64,000 bases of DNA from Flavivirga amylovorans (GCF_030540875.1 NZ_JAUOEM010000001.1:930001-994000), one strand, 5' to 3'; counted from the stretch's first letter, positions 44,802 through 56,500 are shown. Notes: generated by a model from the sequence alone, not told the origin. Numbers and translations are program-made.

Positions 44802-47800
44802 ATGAAATCAATAAAAACTTATTTATTGCTATTATTTTTTATTGTAGTTAATAAAGCTTATCCCCAATCTCCAAACGTTATTGTTATTATTGCTGACGAT
44901 ATGGGGTGGTCTCAAGTTAGTACAGGTTTAACAAACCTTAACAACCCTAGCGACTTTTATGAAACACCAAATCTAGCAACGTTAGCCAGTGAAGGGATCG
45001 CTTTTCCATATGGTTATGTTAATGGTTCAAATTGTGCACCAACCAGAGCGGCACTTTTAAGTGGCCAATATGCATCGCGACCAACGAATAATATTTTTGC
45101 CGTAGATAACTTAAATAGGGGAGGCAACTCAACTCTTTTAGTTGGTCCAGATAATGGATTGCCAAGTGGTGTGGACGAATTGCCCAAGGAGGCAATTACC
45201 TTAGCGGAAACTATGAAGACGGCAGGTTATGCTACGGTGCATTTAGGGAAGTACCATGTAGGTGAAAATGAAGCAACAAATTTTTCTGATAATGCCGCAA
45301 CAGATCAAGGGTTTGATGTTAATTATGGAGGTGGAACTAAAGGAAACCCTGGCAATTATTTTGCTTCTAATAGTGGCGCTCCGTACACGTTTGGAAGTAG
45401 TATTGGTCCAGAATTAGATTCTTATGCAGACCCTTACACTGCTGCCGAATCTTTAATGCTGGCTGGAGATAATTCTTTAACAGGAACAGCAAAACATGTA
45501 ACCGATGCTATGGCAGATGCTGCTATGGATTTTATTGATACCAATATTAATAGTCCATTTTTTATGCATTTTAGCAATTATGCTATTCACGGTCCATTTA
45601 ATCCAAGTGATGCACGACCAGATTTAAGAGCTAAATATGGCGCTAAAGCCATTAGTAACCCCAGTTCCATGGGGCATGATAGAAAACCAGGACAGGCTGC
45701 ACTGGCTGAAGGTATGGATCAAACTATAGGAAGGTTGATAAATTATTTAAAAACAACTGCAGATCCCAGAAACCCAGGGAATATGCTATCTGAAAATACA
45801 TTAGTCTATTTTATATCAGATAATGGAGGTGCTATTCATAGTGATGACGCTGGACCATTAAAGGGTATGAAAGGGGAGTGGTATGAAGGAGGAATAAGAT
45901 CCGTTAGTATCGTATGGTCTGAAGCATCTTGGTTGGTAAATAAAGGAACAATTAACACAACGCCTATTGTAGGATTTGATATTTATCCAACATTTGTAGA
46001 AGCGGCAGGAGGCACTTTGCCAGGAAGTTATGATATAGATGGCATGAGTCATTGGCAAATGTTAACTAACGGTACGGCTTTGAATAGAGATGCCTTATAT
46101 TGGCATTATCCGGGATATCTTATTGATTCAAATCGTGATGCTAGGCCTGTTTCTATTATTAGAAAAGGAGATTATAAATTAATTTATAACTATGAAACAG
46201 AATCTTATGAGCTATATGATTTAATAAACGATATAAGTGAAACTACCAATTTACTAGCAGGAAGTCCAGATTCAGCTACATTAATTATTGGGAATGATAT
46301 GAGTACTGATTTACGAAATCATTTAATAAACATATCGGCTCCTTTACCAACTTACAGAAGTAATGGACAAACGGTTTCTTTACCATACATAATAAGTACG
46401 ACAGGAGGTGGGGTAAACTCAACAGATGGTTGCCAGGCAGTTAGTGGCTATGAAGCTTACTGGGATTTCGATTCAGTAAGTGATGCTAATGATGCTTCAG
46501 GAAATGGGCATGACCCTAACCCTGTAAATGGGACATTAACTTATGATGCTGTCGATTTTAAAGAGGGTGATCAATCCGTTGTATTTGACGGAACAGTAGA
46601 TATAAATTATAGTAGTGCGACATTTATTTCGCAAATAACCACAGCTCGAACAGTTTCAGCATGGATTAAACCTACTGGGGTATCTGGGGTGCAAGAAATA
46701 TTTGATGAAGGAGGAAATACTGTAGGGATTGCCATGCGATTAAACGGTTCCAATTTAGAATCTATTGTGAGACAATCTTCTGTAGTTACAGATGCTTTAA
46801 GTGCCGGGTTTCCTAATGATGGTGATTGGCATCATGTGGCACTAGTTTACGACGGAGGTAACACAAGCCATAAATTATATTTAGATGGTCTTGAAGTTGC
46901 TGCTAGTAATTTAGCACCAAGTTCTATTGGTACTCACAATATCACTGGAGGCGGAATTGGAGGTGTTATTGGTAGTTGGGATAGCTTTGCTGTTTCAGCA
47001 GATAGTTATTTTACAGGAAAAATAGATGCGTTTTCTGTTTATAATACAGCTTTATCTGCTTCGGGGATCAAAGATGCTGCGTGCCTAGCAATTGTTAATT
47101 CTATGGCAGGTTGCCAACCTGCAAATGGTTATGAAGCTTTTTGGGATTTTGACCTTGCAAGTAATGCTAATGACGCCTCAGGGAATAATCATAACCCTAC
47201 CGTAGCACTTTCAGGAGCTATCACTTATGATGATGTAGACTTTAAAGAGGGGGATCAATCAGTAATTTTTAATGGCACCGAAGCCATTCAGTATGCTACA
47301 AATTCTACGTCGCCAGATAGTTTTTTAAATATAATAACAAATTCCAGAAGTATTATGGCATGGATTAAGCCATCTTCTTTAACTGGTATACAAAATATAT
47401 TTGATGAAGGGGGACAAAATAGAGGAATAGCTATTAGATTAAATAATTCTAATTTGGAAGCTATAGTAAGAGAGACCTCTAGTGTGGCAGATCAAATAAG
47501 TGCTCCATTCCCTAACGATGGTGATTGGCATCATATAGCATTCATATATAGCGAAATAAACACACTTCAAAAATTATATATTGATGGTGTTGAGGTGGCT
47601 ACTAGTAGTAGCGCTCCAGCATCTATAACAAGTCATTACAGTTATGGTGGTATTGGTGGTAAGTTAAGTGGAAATGATAGTTTCCAAAATGCATCAGATG
47701 CCTTTTTTACAGGAAAGATGGATGCTTTTGTAGTTTACAATGATGTTGTTTTAACACCTGCGCAAATATCGGACTCTGTTTGTTTAGGTACTTTGAGTAC

Positions 47801-48050
47801 TCAAGAATTACTGACTGGTTTTAATACTGTATTTCCAAATCCGTTTGGAGATCAATTACAAATTAATATTATAGAAACTACCAATCATGTGAAGATCACA
47901 TTATTCGATATTTTTGGAAAGATAATTTTAATTCAAACCCAAACGAGGCAATCATTTAGTATCCCGTTAGAAAACCTAGATAAGGGGATTTATTTATTGC
48001 AAATAGAATCGAATGGTAAATTAACTACCAAAAAGGTTATAAAAAAATAA
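44802..48050 (+). CDS. Secreted arylsulfatase fused to two LamG domains (sulfatase 2)
   Basis: A 1082-residue paralogue of the sulfatase upstream, collinear with it through the first 990 residues. Signal peptide (1-21), sulfatase domain with Asp32-Asp33, Cys78 in CAPTR, HLGKYHVGE, FSNYAIHGPF, YFISDNGGA. Two LamG domains (about 542-763 and 769-996), then directly the T9SS type A tail (VFPNPFGDQLQINI...KGIYLLQIESNGKLTTKKVIKK). It lacks the Ig-like and jelly-roll domains of its sister. Both carry cysteine, not serine, at the formylglycine site and so depend on an FGE/anaerobic maturase encoded elsewhere. Confidence 0.94.
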   Translation: MKSIKTYLLLLFFIVVNKAYPQSPNVIVIIADDMGWSQVSTGLTNLNNPSDFYETPNLATLASEGIAFPYGYVNGSNCAPTRAALLSGQYASRPTNNIFAVDNLNRGGNSTLLVGPDNGLPSGVDELPKEAITLAETMKTAGYATVHLGKYHVGENEATNFSDNAATDQGFDVNYGGGTKGNPGNYFASNSGAPYTFGSSIGPELDSYADPYTAAESLMLAGDNSLTGTAKHVTDAMADAAMDFIDTNINSPFFMHFSNYAIHGPFNPSDARPDLRAKYGAKAISNPSSMGHDRKPGQAALAEGMDQTIGRLINYLKTTADPRNPGNMLSENTLVYFISDNGGAIHSDDAGPLKGMKGEWYEGGIRSVSIVWSEASWLVNKGTINTTPIVGFDIYPTFVEAAGGTLPGSYDIDGMSHWQMLTNGTALNRDALYWHYPGYLIDSNRDARPVSIIRKGDYKLIYNYETESYELYDLINDISETTNLLAGSPDSATLIIGNDMSTDLRNHLINISAPLPTYRSNGQTVSLPYIISTTGGGVNSTDGCQAVSGYEAYWDFDSVSDANDASGNGHDPNPVNGTLTYDAVDFKEGDQSVVFDGTVDINYSSATFISQITTARTVSAWIKPTGVSGVQEIFDEGGNTVGIAMRLNGSNLESIVRQSSVVTDALSAGFPNDGDWHHVALVYDGGNTSHKLYLDGLEVAASNLAPSSIGTHNITGGGIGGVIGSWDSFAVSADSYFTGKIDAFSVYNTALSASGIKDAACLAIVNSMAGCQPANGYEAFWDFDLASNANDASGNNHNPTVALSGAITYDDVDFKEGDQSVIFNGTEAIQYATNSTSPDSFLNIITNSRSIMAWIKPSSLTGIQNIFDEGGQNRGIAIRLNNSNLEAIVRETSSVADQISAPFPNDGDWHHIAFIYSEINTLQKLYIDGVEVATSSSAPASITSHYSYGGIGGKLSGNDSFQNASDAFFTGKMDAFVVYNDVVLTPAQISDSVCLGTLSTQELLTGFNTVFPNPFGDQLQINIIETTNHVKITLFDIFGKIILIQTQTRQSFSIPLENLDKGIYLLQIESNGKLTTKKVIKK

Positions 48051-48107
48051 GAGATAATTTTATTTATTGCAATTAAGAAACGAGCGTGAGAGTGTTATGA
48101 ATAATTA

Positions 48108-51100
48108 TTATTTGATTAATACTTTTTTAGAAGTTTTTCCATCTTCTGTTTCTATTTGCAATATATAACTTCCAGTTTTAAATTGGTTTGAGGTGTATTC
48201 CATGTAATCGTTGTTAGTTTTTGGTTCGAATTTTAATAATGATTGTCCTAAAAAATTAGATATTTCAACTGAGTTTATATATTTTAATGTTGGATTGTGA
48301 ATAATAATACTTCTTTTTTCATTAGAAAAATATGCCTGTATTGTTTTATTTGTTAGATCTTCGGTTTCTAATGATTCTAATTCAGAAGTGTTTACAAATG
48401 TAATTTCAAAACGGTTTTCATGGACTCCTGCGGTTAAATAAGTTTTAAAATTGTTTTGTTTTAGATTATGATAGATGTCTAATTCTATATCATGTATAAA
48501 AATATTAATACGATCATCTACATTTTCAAGGGCATCAATTTTTATTTCAGTTAATCCTTCTTTATCAATTTTAATGCCTAATGGTAACCTTAGATTTTCA
48601 TCAAAACTATTAATAGCTTGAATGATTAGTTTGGAATTTTTTAAATTCCAATACATGTCTTCCTTATTGGATTCAATTAAAATGGCTTCATATCCAAGGT
48701 CGAATTCTTTCGTGGCATTAGCGTCTGCACTTAAAAGTAATTGACGGTGATATCCGTTAGGAGAATCAAGCATTAGCCTGATTTTTTGTTTAAGATTGGT
48801 ATTGGTTTTAGCTACAGCAGACTTATTTTTTGTGTTTGATGATTTTAAAAATGTAGATGGGCCTGAAGCCTCTGTTCTAAAAACGCGTTGACTATTTTTA
48901 AACAGGATATCTCCGCCATCTATAGCTAAAGTAAGACCATCGTCTGCAGGTAATGGTATACCTGAATCTAGTATTGCAGATACAAAAAAGCCTTGACCTA
49001 CAGGGATGTATTGCTCTGGAATCTTACTGCCTGTTGCTCCTGTTGCATTAATTCTTGAATCATTCGAAATTGCTGGAACCGCACCTGCTAATGTATAAAT
49101 AGCATACCCGCCTTCATATTGACTTAATCCATGCGTATTATTTGAGAAATGATCCCAAAAGTATAGAGCTCCATTAATAATATTACCATTTATATTTCTC
49201 CCTTGTGATTCTGAACTGCTAATATTGTCTTTAATAAATTCATCGGCATCGATCGCAGACGGATAAGGATTACCAATTAAATAATCGTTGCCTGCGGTAA
49301 TTGTTAGCGTTACATCTCCATTATTCGGCTTTCCTAAAAACTCATAGTTTTGGTTAGGAGTGGGGGTGCCAGGGCCTTTCATTGTAAACCCTTCGCCGGT
49401 TAACATGGTTCCTGTGCTTCTTACATGTTGCCATTGCGAATAATCATCAGTGGTATTATTGGCATATTTCCAAATCCAGTAATCGGCGTTTTGAACAGAT
49501 GGCGTTGCAGTTCCATTATACCCAGAAGCTAAGAAGCCTACATTGTTTATTACGTCAATCAATGTATAATCGTTATTATTTGTGGTGTTATTTATTTGAC
49601 CAACCGGTGATGACCAATAATTATAAGTATAAGTATTCGAAGATCCTTGCTGATCTCTTTCTAAAGATCCTGAACTAGTAGGCTCTAAGTTACTGTTTTC
49701 AGTTTGTATTAATTGTGATTCTCCTTCTAAATCAAGAAGTCCATTTAATTCCAAATACCAACTATTATAGAGTCCTTTATCCGCTTCAATCGTGAATTCT
49801 TGCGAACTATCTACAATAAGTCCAACCATTCCCTGAGTGTCGTATGTTCCATTTAAGTTTATATTGTTTTGAATATGGACAATAGAAGCACCGTCAGGGT
49901 TATTTTGCTTAGACATGATGTCCCATTCACTTCCATTTAACCAATTTGTTGGATTTGTCCAATCTCCATCAGATACAGTTTCATAGGGTAATGGAGCTCT
50001 TTGAAAATAAATATCCTTAAAATTATACATTTTAGCCCCTGTTACATCTAAAGCCACTGTTTTTTTGTCATCAAGAATATCATCTTGATACCCATCCATT
50101 TTATAGTATTTTACTAGGTTACTTCCTATAGTGGCAGAAATATCTGTTGGAATAATTTTACCGCTATTAAAATTATTGGCTTCATCAAGTTCTTGATATA
50201 CCATTCTTTTTACTTCATTGGCAGTTAAAGCTTCATTAAAAATTCTAACTTCATCTATTTCGCCTTTAAAAAAGTTATTGTTTATTGACGATCTACCTAT
50301 ATTAAAATTTGATGCATCTGTAATTCCTCCTGAATTATCTCTTGCTTCTTCAACACCATTTATATATAAAATGGTTTCTCCTCCAGATGCTAAGGTTGTT
50401 GTAACAGTTATATGAGCCCAAATGCCATCGGTTAATGCTGTTGTTGATGAAATGGTTGTGCCTTCTACCACAGCGCTAACTATATTGGTAGCATCATTAA
50501 CGATAATATATAAATCGTCTTGACCAGCAACTATTTGATTATTACTATTTGTATTAGTGCCATCCGTTTTAACAAACGCCATTAATGTAGCATCGCCAGT
50601 TGCTATGAGGTTATTGTCTTCAACATAATCATTTCGACCATCAAAATACAGACTATAACTATTGTCTAAATTTCTTGGAGTTCCAATAACGGTATCGTCA
50701 CCATCCCTTGAAGCCATGATTCCATCACCATCTGCATCTATTGTGCTATCTAAAACACCTGCTGTATTTGGTAATCCTGCATAAATTTCAATAGTATCAA
50801 TATCATAAATAGCAGTAGAATTGTTATACGGATCTCTATAATCAGGGATACCATCACTATCGGAATCTAGCGTATATAAAGGTCCAGTACCTTGGCTATT
50901 ATTACCATAGGAATTGGCAAATGTTGTGTTGCCTTCATGAAAATCATAAATATCTAAAATACCATCTCCAAAGCCTTCTAAAATACCATCACCATCGGAA
51001 TCCTTTTCCCTAAAAGTTTCTGTATCTGGACCGTTTCCTATGCCGTTTCCTGAAATATCTCCATCACCATTCTGAAATGTAGTATCATTGGTATTTATAG

Positions 51101-53159
51101 CCCCAGATTCATCTACATCCAATATGCCATCATTGTCACTATCAAGATCTAAATAATCAGGGATAAGATCACCATCTGTATCTATAATGGTTATTCCTTC
51201 AAGACTATCATGCATCCCATTGTTATTAACATCTAACCAGGTTGTAGCATTGGTTAAATTACCTCTACCTTCACTTAGACTTGCGGCAGTAGGATTTGCT
51301 TCAACTACATCGGGAATTCCATCATCATCACTGTCTAAATCAAATACATTAGCCACCAGGTCATCGTCTATATCACAAAGTGTTTGCCTTATTTCTATAT
51401 CGTCTATTGCCAAATCATTTCCTAGGCCTCCAGCAGCATTATTAACAAACTCTACTATAAACGACGTTTCAGGTGTTGTGAATTGCTGTGAAAATTGTTG
51501 CCATACTGAAGTTGTACATGTATTATAAGAAGCATCTGCTGCATGTGGGTAAGTGCCCGTATGATCTCCAGGGGTAAATGTATCGCCGCACCTGGTAATA
51601 TCTCCGGTATCAAAAGTTGCAATTAAAGTGCTTTTGTCTGATGTCCAAAAATTTACTGTTACATTGGGCAATAGTCTATGAGTAAAAAGACTAGCATTTC
51701 CACCATGTTCCCGATCAATAAAGTTTTGATCTGGTTCGTCAATATTTATAACCCAAAAACTATAGTTGATAGGTACATTTGCAAGTGTGCCAGTTATTTC
51801 GGTTTCGTAAAAAACACCTGGAACATTATCTGCGTTAAAAATAGCCATTCTGCCATTAGTATCTCCAGGGGTATGATCTTCAATTGGAGCCCAGGCATAC
51901 CATGCCCAAGCAGCTATTGCGTTGATTGGTCCAACAGTTTCTCCATTTATACCAGTCGTAATTTGACTAGAAACAGTATATTCTCCATCATTTAAGCCTT
52001 CATAGGTATCACATTCGTCAGGTAATGTTGTTGAATTATTTCCATCTTCAATACAATAGGTCGTAGTCGCTGTGTATAAGGTACTAATAGCTGTACTCCT
52101 TGTAGTACCAGTGCCAAAAGTTTCGTTTAAAAATTTATAGTCTGCTTGAGAAGCACCACTTGATAATCTACACGTATTTTCTTCATCAGAATCAGGTATA
52201 CCATCATTGTCATCATCAATGTCTACATCATCGTAAACACCATCACCATCACTATCAAAGAATACCTTATCTGCATCAGCAGTTAAATTTATCTGATAAG
52301 AAGCTTCATTGGCATCATCAGATGCAATATTTAAGACATCGGTTTGAATACCTACAGTCGGTGTTGTAAATGATACAACAATGTCTGCCGTTCCTCCAGC
52401 TGCAATTACTGTTCCTGATATTGGTGCGCTATCTATAGTGAAATCTGAAGGTCCAGTTAACGATATAGCTCCAAGTGTTAAACCCCCAGTTCCAGTATTG
52501 TTGATAACAAATGTTTTTGTAACTGTTTCCGATACTATTTGTGCGGTACCATAATCTGTATTATTTGATACCATTGGTGTATTTGTACCATCACCTATAA
52601 TTGAAACACCAAGACCTGTAACATCTATTTCGGGAGTAGAAGGAACTATAATATTTACGATATAATCTTCAACTTCTCCATAATTAAAAGATTCACAAGA
52701 AGTAGGCATGTCATTATATTTCATAGAAACTCTCATTCTAGTATTGCCTGCCATTGCAGTAGCAGGGATTGTAAAAGATCCAGATACACTAGAGGCTGTA
52801 GTAGCTGCTAAAGACCATACTTGTTCTCCTGTATCGTTAAAGTCATCATCTTGATTATAATCTATCCAAACAGAATAGCCTTCAGAATATACAGTACCCG
52901 TCCAGGTAGGAGTAATGGTTATAGTATAACCAGTACTTGTATTTAAATTAGTTGATGGTACAGCTGTAAAATCTGTATATCCAGTTCCAGGCACAGCTGC
53001 AGAGTTGTTGTCTATTGTATTCAATTGTACTCTTCCAATGTATTCATCTGCAGTACTACTTCCGCTAGATGAACAATATTGAGAGAAAGAGAGATTTGTT
53101 GATAATAGCAAGAGAGAGAATATAACAAGCTTACTTTTTGAAAAAGTAACATTTTTCAT
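48108..53159 (-). CDS. Giant secreted T9SS protein with GEVED, TSP3 and LamG domains (paralogue C)
   Basis: A 1683-residue secreted protein. Signal peptide (1-26); GEVED domain (about 95-170, YSVWIDYNQDDDFNDTGEQV, FNYGEVEDYIVNI); a HYDIN-like/choice-of-anchor D domain (about 175-295, FVINNTGTGGLTLGAISLTG); thrombospondin type 3 calcium repeats (DSDGDGVYDDVDIDDDNDGI at about 305 and more at about 595-800); between them a jelly-roll region with an internal FIVEFVNNAAGGLGNDLAID; LamG (about 835-985); then the C-terminal module shared with paralogues A and B (LEGESQLIQTENS, YNYWSSPVG, GNPYPSAIDADEF, PVGQGFFVSA, HRQLLLSAD) and a type A tail ending TSKKVLIK. Non-enzymatic surface or binding role is inferred. 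Confidence 0.92.
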   Translation of the reverse strand: MKNVTFSKSKLVIFSLLLLSTNLSFSQYCSSSGSSTADEYIGRVQLNTIDNNSAAVPGTGYTDFTAVPSTNLNTSTGYTITITPTWTGTVYSEGYSVWIDYNQDDDFNDTGEQVWSLAATTASSVSGSFTIPATAMAGNTRMRVSMKYNDMPTSCESFNYGEVEDYIVNIIVPSTPEIDVTGLGVSIIGDGTNTPMVSNNTDYGTAQIVSETVTKTFVINNTGTGGLTLGAISLTGPSDFTIDSAPISGTVIAAGGTADIVVSFTTPTVGIQTDVLNIASDDANEASYQINLTADADKVFFDSDGDGVYDDVDIDDDNDGIPDSDEENTCRLSSGASQADYKFLNETFGTGTTRSTAISTLYTATTTYCIEDGNNSTTLPDECDTYEGLNDGEYTVSSQITTGINGETVGPINAIAAWAWYAWAPIEDHTPGDTNGRMAIFNADNVPGVFYETEITGTLANVPINYSFWVINIDEPDQNFIDREHGGNASLFTHRLLPNVTVNFWTSDKSTLIATFDTGDITRCGDTFTPGDHTGTYPHAADASYNTCTTSVWQQFSQQFTTPETSFIVEFVNNAAGGLGNDLAIDDIEIRQTLCDIDDDLVANVFDLDSDDDGIPDVVEANPTAASLSEGRGNLTNATTWLDVNNNGMHDSLEGITIIDTDGDLIPDYLDLDSDNDGILDVDESGAINTNDTTFQNGDGDISGNGIGNGPDTETFREKDSDGDGILEGFGDGILDIYDFHEGNTTFANSYGNNSQGTGPLYTLDSDSDGIPDYRDPYNNSTAIYDIDTIEIYAGLPNTAGVLDSTIDADGDGIMASRDGDDTVIGTPRNLDNSYSLYFDGRNDYVEDNNLIATGDATLMAFVKTDGTNTNSNNQIVAGQDDLYIIVNDATNIVSAVVEGTTISSTTALTDGIWAHITVTTTLASGGETILYINGVEEARDNSGGITDASNFNIGRSSINNNFFKGEIDEVRIFNEALTANEVKRMVYQELDEANNFNSGKIIPTDISATIGSNLVKYYKMDGYQDDILDDKKTVALDVTGAKMYNFKDIYFQRAPLPYETVSDGDWTNPTNWLNGSEWDIMSKQNNPDGASIVHIQNNINLNGTYDTQGMVGLIVDSSQEFTIEADKGLYNSWYLELNGLLDLEGESQLIQTENSNLEPTSSGSLERDQQGSSNTYTYNYWSSPVGQINNTTNNNDYTLIDVINNVGFLASGYNGTATPSVQNADYWIWKYANNTTDDYSQWQHVRSTGTMLTGEGFTMKGPGTPTPNQNYEFLGKPNNGDVTLTITAGNDYLIGNPYPSAIDADEFIKDNISSSESQGRNINGNIINGALYFWDHFSNNTHGLSQYEGGYAIYTLAGAVPAISNDSRINATGATGSKIPEQYIPVGQGFFVSAILDSGIPLPADDGLTLAIDGGDILFKNSQRVFRTEASGPSTFLKSSNTKNKSAVAKTNTNLKQKIRLMLDSPNGYHRQLLLSADANATKEFDLGYEAILIESNKEDMYWNLKNSKLIIQAINSFDENLRLPLGIKIDKEGLTEIKIDALENVDDRINIFIHDIELDIYHNLKQNNFKTYLTAGVHENRFEITFVNTSELESLETEDLTNKTIQAYFSNEKRSIIIHNPTLKYINSVEISNFLGQSLLKFEPKTNNDYMEYTSNQFKTGSYILQIETEDGKTSKKVLIK

Positions 53160-53571
53160 GAGAGGTTAATTTTTAGCTTTGGGGGCTGTAATTTTGGTAA
53201 TCAAATGTATATCAAAACTCTATGAAACGCAAAAAAATACGATAAAATGCATTTTTAATGTAAGTTATTGGTTTTCAGGTGCTTATTGGTGTTTTTTTTG
53301 TAATAGAAACACTAATTGTAAGTGTATATTTATGTGCTTGTAGGTTTATTATTATTGAATAATGTCAGGTAAACCTATTTATGGAACTTTAACCTATAAT
53401 TTATCGTTAGATAAGCTATTTGTTATAAGATCCTTGACATTGAGTCTAAAAGAATAGAAGCATAAAAAATGTTTATTAATTAAGGATAAACTTTTTATCA
53501 TAATTAAAATTTGCATAAATAGTATATTATTATAATATTTGTTCAAAATTTATTTAAATTAATTTTATACC
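53160..53571. other. Divergent intergenic region between paralogue C and the GH31 gene
   Basis: About 410 bases. The left side holds the block at 53212-53256 shared with the regions before paralogues A and B. The right side is AT-rich; TTTG at about 53510 and ataatatttg at about 53535 could be part of the GH31 promoter but do not match the consensus exactly. No gene is seen. Confidence 0.5.
53212..53256 (-). promoter_or_regulatory. Conserved upstream block of paralogue C
   Basis: tcaaaactctatgaaacgca, then an A run and tacgataaaatgcattttt. The second half matches 34561-34586 and the whole matches 39931-39974, each in front of a giant T9SS gene in the same orientation. Confidence 0.55.
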
Positions 53572-56500
53572 ATGAATTTATTTAGCAAAAAAACTATAGC
53601 TCTATTGTTTTTTATAGGATTTACTTTTCAGTCTTACACTCAGAATAGGTTACTAAAAGTAATGTCTTACGAAAGAAAGGATAATTCCGTATTATTTCAT
53701 TGTGAAGATAATGAGTCTGTAAAATTAAGTATAGTAACTGACGATATTATTCGTGTTCAGGTATCTTCAAAAGGGAAATTTAATGAATCGACAATGATAA
53801 AATATGGGTTTGTTAAGGATGATTTTTCTACGGTAGATTTTCAAGTGAAGGAAGGTAAAGATGATTACCAAATACTAACTTCTTCGGTTACCGTTTTAGT
53901 ATCGAAAGCTAACTTTGGACTAAAAGTATTAGATAAAAAAGGAAATCTTATAGTTAGAAATAACGAAAAATCAGGTATACAGTATGGAGAAGAAAATGTC
54001 TTAAATTTTGATATGCCATCCGATGAGCATTTTTTCGGATTTGGCTTTATGCGTGAAACGTTAGATGCTCGCGGAAAAAAACTAACTTTTAAAAGGGCTT
54101 ATAGATGGAATGGGGCTACAGTGCCATTTTTTTTAAGTACCCGAGGGTATGCTTTTTATTCTAATAGTGTATTTAATCATGACTTCGATTTTACAAATAA
54201 AACTAATGGAGAAGCAGCAGATTATTATAGTATTACCACTAAAGGCGGTAGTATTGATTTTTACCTAATCTATGGGCCGTCTTTTCCTCAGATTTTAGAT
54301 AAGTATACAAATCTTACTGGTAAAACTATGATGGTGCCTCGTTGGGCTTTTGGATTACAATACCGTCTTAGGTACCATGGAACACAAGAGGATTTGCTTG
54401 GAGTCGCTAAAGGGTTTAGAGAAAAAGAAATTCCATGTGATATAATGGCTTTAGAACCAGGGTGGGAAGAGGTGTCTTATGCTATGGATTGGAAATGGAG
54501 TCCTACGCGTTTCCCTACACCTAAGAAAATGATTGATGAGTTGAGCAGTATGGGATATAAAATGGATTTATGGGAGTCTGGTATTGCGCCTTATGTAAAC
54601 ATGACCGATCCAAAAGTAAGAAAGAAATGGTATGCGAAGCGAAAGCATATCGTTGATATGGGGGTACGTATGTTTAAGCAAGATGATCCATACCCCAGAA
54701 GTATTGTGAGTACGCAATTGCATGATCCTGAATTTACTAGATCTGAATTTAAGGATAAGTTGATGACTCCTGAAGAACTTAATAATGTATCTAATTCATT
54801 GTATACACAAACGCTGTTTAAAGAATTCAGAAAACAAACAAAAGAAAGAGCTATTGTAATGTTTCATGCATATAATGCCTCAGTGGCTTCGCATAGATGG
54901 CCGTTTCAATGGGCTGGAGATTTTCAGGCAGCAAATGGTCTTATAAATGCTAGTCTCTCTGGTCATGCAATGGTTAGTTACGATATTCGTAATCCACATC
55001 CAGCTGGTTGGCATCAAGGGTTTTTTACACCTTTTACTGTTGTTGATAGTTGGGCGTATTATAGAGAACCATGGTTGTATTCTGAAGCTATGGAGGAAAG
55101 CCATCGCTTATATGCCTGCTTACGTTCTAGGTTAGTGCCCTATTTCTATTCGTCTCTTTGGCAGTCGCATACTACGGCATTACCAATCGAGCGCCCTATG
55201 GTTCTTAATTATTCAGATGATCCAAATACCTATCAAATGAAATCTCAGTTTATGGTAGGGGATTGGTTTTTAGTTGGATTATCAGATGCGGATGATGCTC
55301 CTGCAAATGAAAAGGTTGATTTTTGGACTGGTGTTCAAAAAGGTAATGACGGAAAGGTATACCTTCCAAAAGGAAGATGGGTTGATTATTGGAATAGCAA
55401 TGTCATAGATATTGAAAAAGCACAATGGGTAGATGCAAGTTGGCCAGAATATATGGGAGGTTCTTTATATGTTAAAGGCGGCGCTATTATTCCAATGGGG
55501 CAAGTGAAAAATTATATAGGAGAGACCAAAGATGAAATAGTTGTTTGGGACATATACCCGCATAATTCGTCATCTTATCAATTATATGAAGATGATGGTA
55601 TTTCATATGATTATGAAAAAAGTAAATATGCGCTTACTGATATTGAATGTCATGAAAATGATAGTCAGGTAAAAATTAATATTTCTAAAAGAAAAGGGTT
55701 CTATAAGGGAATGCCTGAAAAGAGAAGTTTCTTGTTGAAAATACACACCCTATCAAAACCAAAAACAATTATTGTTGATGGAGAGGAATTAGCATATTTC
55801 GATAATGGAAATGATTTAATTTATAATATGGCTAAAAAAGGGTGGTATTATGATATTAAAGCCAAAAAAGTAATGGTTAAATTAGATACTGGGTGGAAGT
55901 ATAGTTTAAAAAGTAAAGATGCCTTACAATTAGCCACAATCCCTGGTACACCTAAGTATGACATAATTGAATGGAATGCAACCCCAGAGGAAAAAGATAG
56001 AGAAGTCATAATGCAATTTTATGAAAAAGCAATGCCTATATTCTCATCAAATCAAGAAGGGTTGTTTGCCGATGGATTTAGTCAAGCTAAGTGTGAAATT
56101 AAATTTGCAGATACATCAGAATCAATTGGAAAGATAGATGTAGAATTAGAAGGTCCAGTTTTGTTTTCAAATAGAAAAACAAAAAACACTTTTGAAGTTC
56201 AGAAAGAAGAGGTTCGATTTAACTTAATTGCTAGAAATAATTCTGGAATAGCTAAAGTAAAAGTTTCAGGAGAGAACATTGAGACTAGATCTTTTGATTT
56301 CCCGATTTACGGAAAACCTGTTGAGTTAAAAGTAGAAAAAGAAGAATCTCTATGGATGGCAGATAGTCTTTCTACTATTAATGTTGTAGCTAAACTTCTA
56401 GATAAACATGGAAGCAGAGTACTTAATATCTTTACGCCTTTAACGGTTGAGCTGAAAGGAAAAGGATTGTTTGAGAACGGTATGAAAAAAGATACTATAG

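Noticed and set aside
50700-51400. Tandem DNA repeat suspected from recurring atcaccatc-type strings
   Set aside because: These encode the thrombospondin type 3 Asp-rich repeats of paralogue C on the minus strand and are not an independent DNA repeat or CRISPR array.
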